DNA from: CSP1-5 sp964348275
GTDB lineage: Bacteria; Methylomirabilota; Methylomirabilia; Methylomirabilales; CSP1-5
DNA: 49,092 nt
Assembly: GCA_964348275.1 (NCBI GenBank)
Contig: CAYGBT010000022.1
Span: 1 to 49,092 of the forward strand
Reading direction: 5' to 3'
Shown here: positions 1 to 9,408 of the stretch, piece by piece
How positions within the stretch are numbered: position 1 is the first letter of the stretch
Layout of the letters: each line of letters starts with the position of its first letter
The notes under the pieces: generated by a model
The model's input: only the letters and a program-made list of their open reading frames with translations
Databases searched by the model: none
What the model was told of the DNA's origin: nothing
Translations under genes and position numbers: made by a program

Positions 1-714
<714 letters not shown>

Positions 715-795
715 AGAACGGCTTGCCCTTACGGGCAAAACACTCTGGTCCGTTACATACGAACCACCCGCCCGTAAGTCAGTAACGCGATATTC

Positions 796-810
796 TGTTG
801 TCAAAGAACA
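796..810 (-). promoter_or_regulatory. boxA-like antitermination site in the 16S leader
   Basis: On the minus strand the leader reads TGTTCTTTGACAACA, close to the rRNA boxA consensus TGCTCTTTAACA that recruits NusB/S10 for rRNA antitermination. It lies between the promoters and the 16S 5' end, where boxA is expected. The assignment rests on motif and position only. Confidence 0.5.
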
Positions 811-869
811 GGAGAAAGTAAAGGTAGTAGGCCGGGGACACCTTCCCCTGGGCCTCTGACCCCAAATAT

Positions 870-898
870 AGTTTAATGCCGATATTTACGCCTGTCAA
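870..898 (-). promoter_or_regulatory. rRNA promoter P2 (sigma70 type)
   Basis: Minus strand TTGACA (893-898), 17-nt spacer, TAAACT (870-875). The predicted start near 863 gives a leader of about 150 nt before the 16S. The -35 is a perfect consensus and the spacing is optimal. Confidence 0.8.
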
Positions 899-936
899 TA
901 GGTTCCTGGCAAGATCTACCCGCCTGCTAAGATCCT

Positions 937-965
937 TCTATACTAGGCCTTTCGCCTCTTGTCAA
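937..965 (-). promoter_or_regulatory. rRNA promoter P1 (sigma70 type)
   Basis: Minus strand TTGACA (960-965), 17-nt spacer, TATAGA (937-942). It begins 12 bases past the tyrS stop codon and lies upstream of P2, giving the classical tandem P1-P2 rRNA arrangement. Confidence 0.8.
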
Positions 966-977
966 GCCTTTTTTCTT

Positions 978-2192
978 TCAGTAAAACACGATTTTGCGAA
1001 AGCGGCGCTTCCCCACCCGGACCTCGTGCTCCCTATCCGTGGACAGCTCATGGTCGACCTTTGTGACCCGCTCTCCGTCCACCTCCACGGCCCCCTGCCG
1101 GATGAGCCGCCTCGCCTCCGAGTTGGAAGAGGCAAGACCGGTTGCCGTAAGGACCTGCGGGAGTAATAAGATCCCGCTTGCACAGGGAATCTCGGCAGTC
1201 TCAATCTGGTCCGGACGGCCCTTGTCCCGAAAGATCCGATCGAATTCCTGGGCGGCCGCCTCGGCCGCCTCCGGGGAGTGGTACAGGCTCACCAAGATCT
1301 TGCCTAACTCGGCCTTGGCGTCCCGGGCATGGAGCGATCCCTCTTCGAGACCGCGTCGGATATCTTCCACCTCTTCGGCAGGGAGTGGGGTGGCAAGCTC
1401 AAAGTAAGGAAGAAGCAAACTGTCCGGGATCGACATCACCTTGCCGAACATCTCCTTGGGGGTGTCTTCCAGGTCGATGGAGTTTCCCAAGCTTTTGGAC
1501 ATCTTGTGGACCCCGTACACCCCCTCCAGGATCGGTAGGGTCATGATCACCTGAGGCTCCTGGCCGAAGTCTCTCTGGAGCTCACGCCCGACGAGCAGAT
1601 TGAATTTCTGGTCCGTTCCTCCCAGCTCCACATCCGCCCGAAGCTCCACCGAGTCGAACCCTTGGATGAGCGGGTAGAGAAACTCATGGATGCTAATGGG
1701 AACCCCCCCACGATACCGCTTCTCAAAGTCGTCCCGTTCGAGCATGCGGGCCACCGTGTACCTCGATGCCAGGTCAATCAGCCTCTCGCCCGACATCGCC
1801 CCGAGCCATTTGCTGTTGAACTCGATCCGGGTCTTCGTAGGATCCAGAATCTTGAAAATCTGACTCTTGTACGTCTCGGCGTTCTGCGCAACCTCCTCCG
1901 CCGTCAAAGACTTGCGCGTCTCGGAGCGACCCGAAGGATCTCCGATCATCCCGGTAAAGTCACCGATCAGGAAGATGACCTCGTGACCAAGCTCTTGGAA
2001 CTGGCGGAGCTTATGGAGGACCACCGTGTGGCCGAGGTGCAGGTCCGGGGCTGTCGGATCCATCCCCAGTTTTACCCGCAGGGGGTGTCCACGCCGCTCT
2101 AACTTGCGAAGGAGCTCCTCGCGGCTGATCACCTCGACGGTCCGGGAGGTAAGGAGGGCTAGCTGCTCCTCCGGCGTGCGCTTTGCTCTCAT
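978..2192 (-). CDS. tyrS: Tyrosyl-tRNA synthetase
   Basis: Class I aminoacyl-tRNA synthetase that charges tRNA-Tyr in the cytoplasm. The 404-aa protein has the HIGH-type motif in DLHLGHTVVL near residue 45, the KMSKS motif in VHKMSKSLGN, the substrate-pocket stretch GGTDQKFNLLVGR, and a C-terminal S4 RNA-binding domain ending in RVGKRRFRKIVFY. The frame is open 33 codons further upstream, but the ATG at 2190-2192 has a GGAGAGAGGG ribosome-binding site directly ahead and fits the family N-terminus, so it was chosen. The gene runs toward the 16S gene, and the first rRNA promoter lies 12 bases past its stop with no terminator seen between them. It diverges from the penicillin-binding protein gene. 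Confidence 0.97.
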   Translation of the reverse strand: MRAKRTPEEQLALLTSRTVEVISREELLRKLERRGHPLRVKLGMDPTAPDLHLGHTVVLHKLRQFQELGHEVIFLIGDFTGMIGDPSGRSETRKSLTAEEVAQNAETYKSQIFKILDPTKTRIEFNSKWLGAMSGERLIDLASRYTVARMLERDDFEKRYRGGVPISIHEFLYPLIQGFDSVELRADVELGGTDQKFNLLVGRELQRDFGQEPQVIMTLPILEGVYGVHKMSKSLGNSIDLEDTPKEMFGKVMSIPDSLLLPYFELATPLPAEEVEDIRRGLEEGSLHARDAKAELGKILVSLYHSPEAAEAAAQEFDRIFRDKGRPDQIETAEIPCASGILLLPQVLTATGLASSNSEARRLIRQGAVEVDGERVTKVDHELSTDREHEVRVGKRRFRKIVFY

Positions 2193-2237
2193 CCCTCTCT
2201 CCTCAAGGCTTTCCCCTCCCCTCAGGCACGTGCGCTC

Positions 2238-2246
2238 TGTTATAAT
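2238..2246 (+). promoter_or_regulatory. mrcA extended -10 promoter
   Basis: Plus strand TG-T-TATAAT: a perfect -10 hexamer (2241-2246) with the extended TGn element. No good -35 is seen 17 bases upstream, which is acceptable for extended -10 promoters. The start would be near 2253, about 37 nt before the mrcA ATG. Confidence 0.6.
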
Positions 2247-2270
2247 ACCCTCCGAGCTGCTGCTTTCCAA
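2242..2270 (-). promoter_or_regulatory. tyrS promoter, overlapping the mrcA promoter
   Basis: Minus strand TTGGAA (2265-2270), 17-nt spacer, TATTAT (2242-2247). The -10 box almost coincides with the TATAAT on the opposite strand, so one AT-rich segment may serve both divergent genes. Confidence 0.6.
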
Positions 2271-2289
2271 GGGAGATAATAGAGAGATC

Positions 2290-4590
2290 ATGCGGGGACG
2301 GTTCTCTAAGCGATTGATGGGGACAATAGCCGTGCTCTGTGTGGCCGGGACGGGGGCCCTCGGGGGAGTCGTGGCTGCCTACGTTCAGGATCTTCCACCG
2401 CTTGACATCCTGGAGGAGTACCAACCGAGTCTCGTCACCACCCTCTACGACGATCAGGGGAAGCCTTTCGCTTCCTTTTACGAACAGAGGCGAATTCTCG
2501 TCCCCCTGGCCAACATTCCTCGGTTCCTCCAGGAGGCCCTGATTGCCGTGGAAGATAGCCGCTTCTATGAGCATTACGGCCTGGACCCCGTGGGCATCAC
2601 CCGGGCGACGTGGTCCAACATCAAATGCCGCTGCCTGGCCGAAGGTGGGAGCACGATTACCCAGCAACTGGCCAAGGTGCTCTTCTTCACCCCGGAGAAA
2701 AGTCTCTCCCGGAAGCTGAAAGAGGCCCTTTTGGCCCTGAAGATCGAGCGCGAGTATACCAAGAAGCAGATCTTGGAGCTGTATTTCAACCAGATCTACT
2801 TTGGCCACGGGGCCTACGGAATTGAGGCAGCCGCGCGAACCTACTTCAAGAAGTCAGTCGGCCAACTGAACCTTGCCGAAGCAGCCATGCTGGCCGGCCT
2901 CCCCAGGGCGCCGAACTCCTACTCTCCCATCTTCGATCCGGAGCGAGCCCGGAGGCGACGGCACCATGTCCTGCAGCGCATGATTGAAGAGCGGTTCATC
3001 ACGGCTGAGCAGGTCGAGGCCGCTACGGCCCTCTCCTTCAGTACGGCTTCCTTCACCCAGGCGAAGGATGTTGCCCCATATTTTGTGGAACATGTCCGCC
3101 AATATCTGGAGGAGAAATATGGGACCTACGCTGTTTACCATAGGGGATTCAAGGTTTACACGTCTTTAAACCTCAAGATGCAACAAGCAGCAGAACGCGC
3201 CATCAAGCGTGGACTCCTGGAGCTTGGAAAGGAGAAGGGCCTTCGGCTCAGGACTTCGCCCGACGCGGGCGAATCGTCCGTCCGCCAACAACCCAAGGTC
3301 GGAGAGACCGTGGAGGCCATGGTAACGGATCGGTCCGATGATCTCCTCCAGGTAGCGGTCGGCGAGTATCAGGGCGAAGTCTCCCTGGAGGAGTTCAAGA
3401 AGTTGAAACTCGCCAACCTTGCAGAGACGGTTGAACTCGGTGATCAGATCCTCGTCCGCGTGCTGAGTCGGGAAGGGAAGCGCATCAAAGTGGCTCTGGC
3501 ACCAGAACCTGAAATCGAAGGAGCCCTCCTCGTCCTCGATCCGCGCCAGGGAGCAATTAAGGCCATGGTGGGCGGATACGACTTCCGCCGCAGCAAATTC
3601 AACCGGGCGACCCAGGCCAGGCGGCAGCCCGGCTCAGCCTTTAAGCCCTTCGTCTATGCCACCGCCTTCGACACCGGCCTCACCCCGACCACCATTTTTG
3701 AAGATAGCCCGGTCAGCTACCCGACAACCATCGAGGGGGAAACCGCCGAATGGACTCCCGAAAACTACGATAAGCATTATCGAGGTCCGGTCACCCTCCG
3801 GCAAGGCCTGGAACACTCCATCAATGTCATCGCGGTCAAGCTGATCGAACGGATCGGGATCGCTCCGGTCACCCGGATGTCACGTCGTCTCGGGATCAAG
3901 AGTCACCTGCGCCCGGAGTACGGATTGGCCTTGGGGGTTTCGGAAGTGAGCCTCTTGGAGATGGTGTCGGCCTACGGCGTCTTCATCAACGGGGGGAAAA
4001 AGGTCGAGCCCTACGCGATTAAAAAGGTCCTCTCTAGCAGGGGAACTGTTCTAGAGCAGTCGTTTCCGGAGCCTCAAATGGTTCTCCAGCCAGAGACCGC
4101 CTTTGTCCTCACCCACGTCTTGAAGGGGGTCGTCGAACGTGGCACCGGGAAGCGCGCCAAGGCCCTCGAGAGGCCGATCGCTGCCAAGACAGGGACAACC
4201 GATAAAGCGACCGATGTCTGGTTCATCGGCTCGACCCCGTCACTCGTGGCTGGCGTGTGGGTCGGCTACGACACGAAGCGGTCATTGGGCCCCTACGCGA
4301 CCAGTGCCCACCTGGCCGTTCCTATTTGGATGGACTTCATGCAGGAGGTCCTGCAGGGAACACCTGTGGAATATTTTCCCGTCCCCGATGGGGTCGTTCC
4401 GTTGCATGTCAATTACGCAACCGGGAATCCCACTACTCCTTACGATCCCAATGCCATTCAGGAATATTTCATCCGGGGAACCGAACCACAATTCACGCCA
4501 GACGAAGATTTCTTGCCGCTCCCCCCCCGTTTTGAGGGCAGTCCACGGTCCCCCTCGCGTCCCATCGCTCTTCCCCGCCCCCAAGGGTAA
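2290..4590 (+). CDS. mrcA: Class A penicillin-binding protein 1A (transglycosylase/transpeptidase)
   Basis: Bifunctional peptidoglycan synthase anchored in the inner membrane with its catalytic domains outside. The 766-aa product has one N-terminal membrane segment (about residues 11-31), a GT51 glycosyltransferase domain with EDSRFYEHYG (88-97, catalytic Glu) and EGGSTITQQLAK (118-129), an OB-like insert, and a transpeptidase domain with SAFK (449-452, nucleophile Ser), SIN (510-512) and KTGTT (633-637). The frame stays open upstream into antisense tyrS, but the ATG at 2290 directly precedes the basic and hydrophobic signal anchor, so it is taken as the start. The C-terminus is short and Pro-rich. 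It is convergent with the DUF2007 gene. Confidence 0.95.
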   Translation: MRGRFSKRLMGTIAVLCVAGTGALGGVVAAYVQDLPPLDILEEYQPSLVTTLYDDQGKPFASFYEQRRILVPLANIPRFLQEALIAVEDSRFYEHYGLDPVGITRATWSNIKCRCLAEGGSTITQQLAKVLFFTPEKSLSRKLKEALLALKIEREYTKKQILELYFNQIYFGHGAYGIEAAARTYFKKSVGQLNLAEAAMLAGLPRAPNSYSPIFDPERARRRRHHVLQRMIEERFITAEQVEAATALSFSTASFTQAKDVAPYFVEHVRQYLEEKYGTYAVYHRGFKVYTSLNLKMQQAAERAIKRGLLELGKEKGLRLRTSPDAGESSVRQQPKVGETVEAMVTDRSDDLLQVAVGEYQGEVSLEEFKKLKLANLAETVELGDQILVRVLSREGKRIKVALAPEPEIEGALLVLDPRQGAIKAMVGGYDFRRSKFNRATQARRQPGSAFKPFVYATAFDTGLTPTTIFEDSPVSYPTTIEGETAEWTPENYDKHYRGPVTLRQGLEHSINVIAVKLIERIGIAPVTRMSRRLGIKSHLRPEYGLALGVSEVSLLEMVSAYGVFINGGKKVEPYAIKKVLSSRGTVLEQSFPEPQMVLQPETAFVLTHVLKGVVERGTGKRAKALERPIAAKTGTTDKATDVWFIGSTPSLVAGVWVGYDTKRSLGPYATSAHLAVPIWMDFMQEVLQGTPVEYFPVPDGVVPLHVNYATGNPTTPYDPNAIQEYFIRGTEPQFTPDEDFLPLPPRFEGSPRSPSRPIALPRPQG

Positions 4591-4663
4591 CCGTCAACAC
4601 AGGGGGTGTCCCCTGCCGGCGCAAGGCTTAAGCGCAGCGAGAGCAGGATCACCCTATTTCAAC

Positions 4664-4909
4664 TCATCCTCCGGGAATATCTCGAGGATCGGGTTCGGCC
4701 TCCAGGATGTCTCTAGCCCGCGCCAGGTCCTCTGATTTCACAAAGATCTGATGCCTGGCTAACGGCCCAACCGTGTATCGGGCATCGACGGCAAAAGGGT
4801 TCTCACGTTTGACCATGTACGGGATATCGTAGGCCTGCAGAAGAGAGACAATAAAGTCGGCCTCGATGAAGTCCTCGGCCTCCACCAACAAAGCTAACTC
4901 TTCCTTCAC
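4664..4909 (-). CDS. DUF2007 family small protein
   Basis: An 81-aa protein matching the DUF2007 (putative signal transducing protein) pattern: an acidic alpha/beta start (EEDFIEADFIVSLLQAY-like, with the shared idea of a coordinate spanning a ligand pocket) followed by IPYMVKREN and a C-terminal IFVKSEDLARARDIL segment. Function is unknown in the family. It starts with GTG, whose first base overlaps the last base of the carbonic anhydrase stop (TAGTG), so it is probably translationally coupled and is the last gene of the pheT-to-DUF2007 run. Confidence 0.75.
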   Translation of the reverse strand: MKEELALLVEAEDFIEADFIVSLLQAYDIPYMVKRENPFAVDARYTVGPLARHQIFVKSEDLARARDILEAEPDPRDIPGG

Positions 4910-5418
4910 TATCTCACCGCGTGGAGGCGGCCCGTTTTGACGTCATAGATGAGACCATGGACGACGATATCTTGCGGGAGGAAGGGAGAGTCCTTGATCT
5001 TTTGGACCTGACTCCTCACGTTGCTCTCAAGGTCACGAAAGCCGTAAAACTCTAGACCACCAGTATCTTTCCCGGTCTCCAACGCGAGCTCCTTGCGAAG
5101 CTGATCATCGTACAGACCCAACAGGCCGCATTCCGTGTGGTTGATTACGAAAATCTCTCGCGTCCCGAGGAAACGGAAAGAGAGGATCAGAGAGCGTATC
5201 ACATCGTCAGTGACAATCCCGCCCCCGTTTCGAAGGATGTGAGCATCCCCCGGTGTGAGCCCGAGCACCTCCTCAACCTGGAGACGACAGTCCATGCAGG
5301 CCAACACCACCAGGTGCTTGGCCGGATGCTTGTCTAGCTGACCCCGATCACCGAAGGTGCGAGCATACTCCTGATTGGCCTGCGCACAGTCCTCCAAGAT
5401 TCCCACTGTCGACCTCAC
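4909..5418 (-). CDS. Beta-carbonic anhydrase-like protein
   Basis: Predicted zinc enzyme interconverting CO2 and bicarbonate. The 169-aa sequence has the beta-class signature: CMDCR (Cys41, Asp43, Arg45 of the CxDxR motif), GGGIVTDDVIRSL, and HTECG (His94, Cys97), together giving the Cys-His-Cys zinc site. The short length fits the compact, clade-D-like bacterial forms. Its GTG start overlaps the folD stop (GTGA). Placement beside folD hints at one-carbon or bicarbonate supply, but that is an inference. Family assignment is firm; activity is not proven by sequence. Confidence 0.88.
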   Translation of the reverse strand: MRSTVGILEDCAQANQEYARTFGDRGQLDKHPAKHLVVLACMDCRLQVEEVLGLTPGDAHILRNGGGIVTDDVIRSLILSFRFLGTREIFVINHTECGLLGLYDDQLRKELALETGKDTGGLEFYGFRDLESNVRSQVQKIKDSPFLPQDIVVHGLIYDVKTGRLHAVR

Positions 5419-6281
5419 GGTTTCCGAGAGAGACCGATCCTCACCTTGTAGGAGGCGAGCGTGCTCTTGAGCAGCATGGCGACAGTCAGGGGACCCACCC
5501 CACCAGGGACCGGCGTGATGAGAGCAGCCTTGGGGTAGACCGAAGGAAAATCCACATCCCCGACCAGCTTCCCCTCAACCCGATTGATACCGACGTCAAT
5601 GACTACCGCCCCTTCCTTCACCATGTCTCCCTTGACGAGGCCAGGCTTCCCCGCGGCGACCACGAGAATATCGGCCTGCCGAGTGTGCTGGTCGAGGTCC
5701 CGAGTCCATATTTGGCAGACCGTCACGGTGGCCCTCCGCTCGAGAAGAAGGAAGGCAGTTGGCTTTCCAACGATGGTACTCCAGCCAACCACGACCGCCT
5801 GTCTCCCTTCGATGGCGACCTGGAATCGGTCCAGGACCTCCATGATGCCTAAGGGTGTCGAGGCAACGAAGAGGGGATGGCCGGTGAGGAGACCACCCAG
5901 GTTGGACGGGTGGAAGCCGTCCACATCCTTGGCGGGGTCCACGGCCTCTAGGATCGATCGCTCTCCGATGTGGGCGGGCAGGGGGAGCTGAATCAGGATT
6001 CCATCGATCGTTTCGTCCGTATTCAGATCATGCAGGATGTCCAGAAGCTCTTCGCGGGAGACGGTTGCAGGGTGAGATATCTGCACCGATTTGATCCCCA
6101 CCTCTCCGCAAGCCTTCTCCTTATTCCGAACATAGGTTGCCGAGGCGGGATCTTCTCCCACGAGGATGACTGCGAGGCCTGGTGGTCGGCCCTGTTTCGC
6201 GGCCAGGGCTTCCACCTCTCCTCGCACCTCACGCCGGATCGCTGCTGCGATCCCTCTTCCGTCCACGACCTGGGCCGGCAT
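5415..6281 (-). CDS. folD: Methylenetetrahydrofolate dehydrogenase/cyclohydrolase with altered cofactor site
   Basis: Bifunctional enzyme converting 5,10-methylene-THF through methenyl-THF to 10-formyl-THF. The 288-aa protein has the catalytic Lys region YVRNKEKA (Lys54/Lys56), QLPLPAHI, DPAKDVDGFHP and the C-terminal TPVPGGVGPLTVAMLL. Two usual NADP-contacting positions differ: the GRS of the dinucleotide loop is GWS (Trp167), and the usual C-H-S-K/R-T is C-Q-I-W-T (Ile191 for Ser). The ATG at 6281 has GGGAG eight bases upstream and lies just past the ymdB stop. An earlier in-frame start would overlap ymdB. Confidence 0.93.
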   Translation of the reverse strand: MPAQVVDGRGIAAAIRREVRGEVEALAAKQGRPPGLAVILVGEDPASATYVRNKEKACGEVGIKSVQISHPATVSREELLDILHDLNTDETIDGILIQLPLPAHIGERSILEAVDPAKDVDGFHPSNLGGLLTGHPLFVASTPLGIMEVLDRFQVAIEGRQAVVVGWSTIVGKPTAFLLLERRATVTVCQIWTRDLDQHTRQADILVVAAGKPGLVKGDMVKEGAVVIDVGINRVEGKLVGDVDFPSVYPKAALITPVPGGVGPLTVAMLLKSTLASYKVRIGLSRKP

Positions 6282-6289
6282 CGGTCTCC

Positions 6290-7084
6290 CTACCGCACCC
6301 CTCCCCATTCCTCGCGAAGCTGGAGACGGATGATGGATTTGGCCTTTCCGCTTTCTTCGTCCAGATCCAAGACCACAGCCGAGAGGATCGGGGTTCCCTT
6401 CGCCACTTGGAATTTTGAGGGTACCTGGGTCAGGAAGCGACGGATGACATCGGATGACTCCATCCCAATGACGGAATCGCTGGCTCCGGTCATACCCACA
6501 TCGGAAATGAACGCGGTGCCAGCAGGAAGGATCTGCTCATCGGCGGTCTGGACGTGGGTGTGAGTTCCCACCACGGCCGAGACTCGCCCGTCGACGTAGC
6601 GGGCGAAGGCCTGTTTTTCTGAGGTGGCCTCCGCATGAAAATCGATGATGATGAGGTCGGTCGCCTGCTTGAGAAGGGCGATCTTCTCCTCTGCAACCCT
6701 AAAGGGGCAGTCGATTGAGGGCATAAACACTCTGCCCTGCAGATTCAACACCCCGACGCGACTCCCTCCCCGCTCCCAGAGTGTTACCCCAGAACCAGGG
6801 GTGTGCTCCGGATAGTTCGCAGGACGGAGGAGGCGCTGCTCGGCGACGATATAAAGCTCCGCCTCTTTCTTGTCCCAGACATGGTTGCCTGAGGTCAAGA
6901 GATCGATGCCTGCCCGAAAGAGCTCCTCCGCCACCGACGGGGTGATACCGAAGCCACCCGCTGCATTTTCGGCGTTGGCAATTGTCAGTACAGTCTCGTA
7001 CTCTTGCCGAACGCTCGGCAGCAGGGCTTTCACAGCGTGCCGCCCCGGTTTCCCGACGATGTCGCCAACGAAGAGGACTTTCAC
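6290..7084 (-). CDS. ymdB: YmdB-family metallophosphoesterase
   Basis: Calcineurin-like phosphoesterase of the TIGR00282 family (264 aa), known in other bacteria as a cyclic-nucleotide phosphodiesterase affecting biofilm and development. Metal-binding motifs are in order: GDIVGKPGR (7-15), NAENAAGG, SGNHVWDKKE, IDFHAEATSEK and VGTHTHVQTADE. It starts at GTG with TGAGG just upstream, 24 bases past the rny stop. The rny-ymdB adjacency is common in several phyla. Confidence 0.93.
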   Translation of the reverse strand: MKVLFVGDIVGKPGRHAVKALLPSVRQEYETVLTIANAENAAGGFGITPSVAEELFRAGIDLLTSGNHVWDKKEAELYIVAEQRLLRPANYPEHTPGSGVTLWERGGSRVGVLNLQGRVFMPSIDCPFRVAEEKIALLKQATDLIIIDFHAEATSEKQAFARYVDGRVSAVVGTHTHVQTADEQILPAGTAFISDVGMTGASDSVIGMESSDVIRRFLTQVPSKFQVAKGTPILSAVVLDLDEESGKAKSIIRLQLREEWGGVR

Positions 7085-7108
7085 GCAGACCTCAGACCCC
7101 AGTCCACC

Positions 7109-8674
7109 TCATTTTGCGTACTCGACGGATCGGGTCTCCCGGATGACCGTGACCTTCACGTGGCCAGGGTACTCCAACTCCTGCTCAATTCGCTTGGCGA
7201 TGTCCCGGGCCATCTGCTGGGCATCGGCATCCGAGACCTGGCCGCTTTCCACGATGATCCGAATCTCCCGCCCGGCCTGAATCGCATAAGACTTGGAGAC
7301 ACCCTTAAAGGAGTCGGCGATCTTTTCCAGTTTTTCCAATCGCTTGACGTAGGACTCCAAGATCTCTCGACGGGCCCCAGGTCGGGCCGCCGAGAGGGAA
7401 TCCGCGGCCTGGAGGATGATGGCCTCGAGGCAGTTCGGTTCCTCATCCTCGTGATGGGCGGCGATGGCATTCACCACGTGGGGATGTTCCCCGTACTTTT
7501 TGGCGAAGTCCGCAGCAATCTGTGTATGGGTCCCCTCATGGTAGCCGTCCACCGATTTGCCAATATCGTGCAGAAGCGCAGCCCGCTTGACCAAGGTGGG
7601 ATCCATTCTCATCTCGGTGGCAATCATGGCTGCCAACTGAGCCACCTCCCTTGTGTGGTGAAGCTGGTTCTGGGAGTAGCTTGTCCGGAACTGCAGGCGG
7701 CCGATGAGTCGGATCAACTCCGAGTGGAGTCCCGTGACCCCTATCTCAAATGTCGCCTGCTCACCCGCCTCCCGAATCTTCTCATCAATCTCCTTTTTGA
7801 CCTTCTCCACTACCTCTTCAATCCTCGCTGGGTGGATGCGGCCATCGGCGATGAGGCGCTCCATGGCAATCCGGGCAACCTCTCGCCGGACCGAGTCGAA
7901 GCCCGAAAGGATCACCGCCTCGGGCGTATCGTCCACGATGACATCAATCCCGGTGGCCTTCTCGAAGGCTCGGATATTACGCCCCTCCCGGCCAATGATT
8001 CGCCCCTTCATATCATCACTGGGCAAATCTACCACTGAAACTGTGGCCTCGGCGACGAAGTCGGAAGCACACCGGTCGATAGCGATGGCCAAGATCTCTT
8101 TGCCCTTTCGGTCTGCCGTCTCCTTTGCCTCATCCTCGATACGCCTGATGGTGGCCATGGCTTCCAGCTGGGCCTCACTTTCCATATGCCGCATCAGGAC
8201 CCGCTTGGCCTCCTCCGCGCTCATCCCCGAAATTCGTTCGAGATTCCGCCGCTCCTCGGCCAGCAACGCTTGGTACTTGCTTTCGCTCTCCCGGACCCCT
8301 TCCTCACGGCGATTGAGTTCTGCATCTTTCTCACTGATATGTTGTTCCCGACGATCCAAAAGATCCAGCTTCCGCTCCAACGACTCCTCCCGCTGCATGA
8401 GCCTCCGTTCCAAGCCCTGGAGTTCGTTGCGACGCTCCCGGGCCTCATTTTCCAAGTCCGCCTTGGCCCGGAAGATCATGTCCTTCACCTCGAGTTCTGC
8501 TTCTTTCCGCCTTCGCTCGCCCTCTTTCCCGGCATCCGCCAAGATCGCTCGGGCCCGCTCCTCGGCCCCGACGACTCGGCGGCGTGCCAGCAAGCTCCAG
8601 CCCACACAGCCTAAGGCGGCCGAGACAATTGCCACACCGATCAGAACCAGCAAGTTCACGCCCGTGATCTCCAC
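7109..8674 (-). CDS. rny: Ribonuclease Y
   Basis: Membrane-anchored endoribonuclease that initiates mRNA decay. Order of domains: one N-terminal membrane helix (about 5-27), a long Glu/Arg-rich coiled coil (about 30-200), a KH RNA-binding domain with GRIIGREGRNIRAFEKATG, and an HD domain with HDIGKSVDGYHEGTH and AIAAHHEDEEP. An earlier GTG is in frame at 8704, but AGGAGGTAGGAG lies between it and the GTG at 8674. Using 8674 gives 521 aa, the usual family length, so that start was chosen. Confidence 0.95.
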   Translation of the reverse strand: MEITGVNLLVLIGVAIVSAALGCVGWSLLARRRVVGAEERARAILADAGKEGERRRKEAELEVKDMIFRAKADLENEARERRNELQGLERRLMQREESLERKLDLLDRREQHISEKDAELNRREEGVRESESKYQALLAEERRNLERISGMSAEEAKRVLMRHMESEAQLEAMATIRRIEDEAKETADRKGKEILAIAIDRCASDFVAEATVSVVDLPSDDMKGRIIGREGRNIRAFEKATGIDVIVDDTPEAVILSGFDSVRREVARIAMERLIADGRIHPARIEEVVEKVKKEIDEKIREAGEQATFEIGVTGLHSELIRLIGRLQFRTSYSQNQLHHTREVAQLAAMIATEMRMDPTLVKRAALLHDIGKSVDGYHEGTHTQIAADFAKKYGEHPHVVNAIAAHHEDEEPNCLEAIILQAADSLSAARPGARREILESYVKRLEKLEKIADSFKGVSKSYAIQAGREIRIIVESGQVSDADAQQMARDIAKRIEQELEYPGHVKVTVIRETRSVEYAK

Positions 8675-8713
8675 GGTTCTCCTACCTCCTGATGCGGGGT
8701 CCACCGGGGGACC

Positions 8714-9286
8714 CTATTTTGCCCTCCCTGGTTCGATCATCCGGGTCTCAGTGACCACGAGATCGACCGGAATGTCGCGGGCCTCCACGGGAAGACGTTC
8801 CACCACCTGAAAATCAAACGCAAGACCGATCTTGAGGGCTTTCGGCAGGCGCGCGAGGGTCCGGTCGTAGTGCCCGCCCCCCCGGCCTAACCGATTGCCC
8901 TGAAGATCAAAAGCCAACCCCGGCACCAAGGCGACCTCTATTGCTTCCCATGAGACCACACGTCCCCTGTCACGTCTCGGTTCGAGGAGCCCCCGGTACC
9001 CTGGAGCGAGGTCTGTGAGGTCGTCCACCTCCACCAGAGGCATCACTTCACCTTCCACCCGCGGAAGAATGACCTTGCGTCCTTCCTCGACCCATCGCTC
9101 AAGGAGAGGGAGTGTCTCCACCTCATCTCCCGCAGCGGCGTAAAAGAGCACACGGCGCGCGCGCGCAAATACCCCCCCTTTCCAGAGCTGGTTTGTAATC
9201 CGAGAGCTCCGCTCCTCACGGTCGGACGGGGCAAGTCCTTGCCGCAGCCGACGCATCTCCGTGCGCACTGCAACTTTTGAAGTCAT
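8714..9286 (-). CDS. ygfA: 5-formyltetrahydrofolate cyclo-ligase
   Basis: ATP-dependent conversion of 5-formyl-THF to 5,10-methenyl-THF (190 aa). It shows the basic N-terminal helix MTSKVAVRTEMRRLRQGL and the C-terminal substrate/ATP motif VPGLAFDLQGNRLGRGGGHY. The gene lies downstream of the 6S RNA gene, the arrangement known as ssrS-ygfA in proteobacteria, and feeds the same one-carbon pool as folD four genes on. Confidence 0.93.
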   Translation of the reverse strand: MTSKVAVRTEMRRLRQGLAPSDREERSSRITNQLWKGGVFARARRVLFYAAAGDEVETLPLLERWVEEGRKVILPRVEGEVMPLVEVDDLTDLAPGYRGLLEPRRDRGRVVSWEAIEVALVPGLAFDLQGNRLGRGGGHYDRTLARLPKALKIGLAFDFQVVERLPVEARDIPVDLVVTETRMIEPGRAK

Positions 9287-9408
9287 AGGCTAGGTTCGAA
9301 CACCGTGGGCGGGAAGGAGAAGAGAACCCCTTGTTGGTCGGTCAAACCAGAGGGGGAACAGGGGCAGGGAGGGCAGCGGGAAAGCGGGAAAGCAAAAACC
9401 CCCCACCT

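Noticed and set aside
4591..4663. Terminator between mrcA and the DUF2007 gene
   Set aside because: A weak CAGGGG-GTGT-CCCCTG stem is present but has no T run on either strand, so I did not call it.
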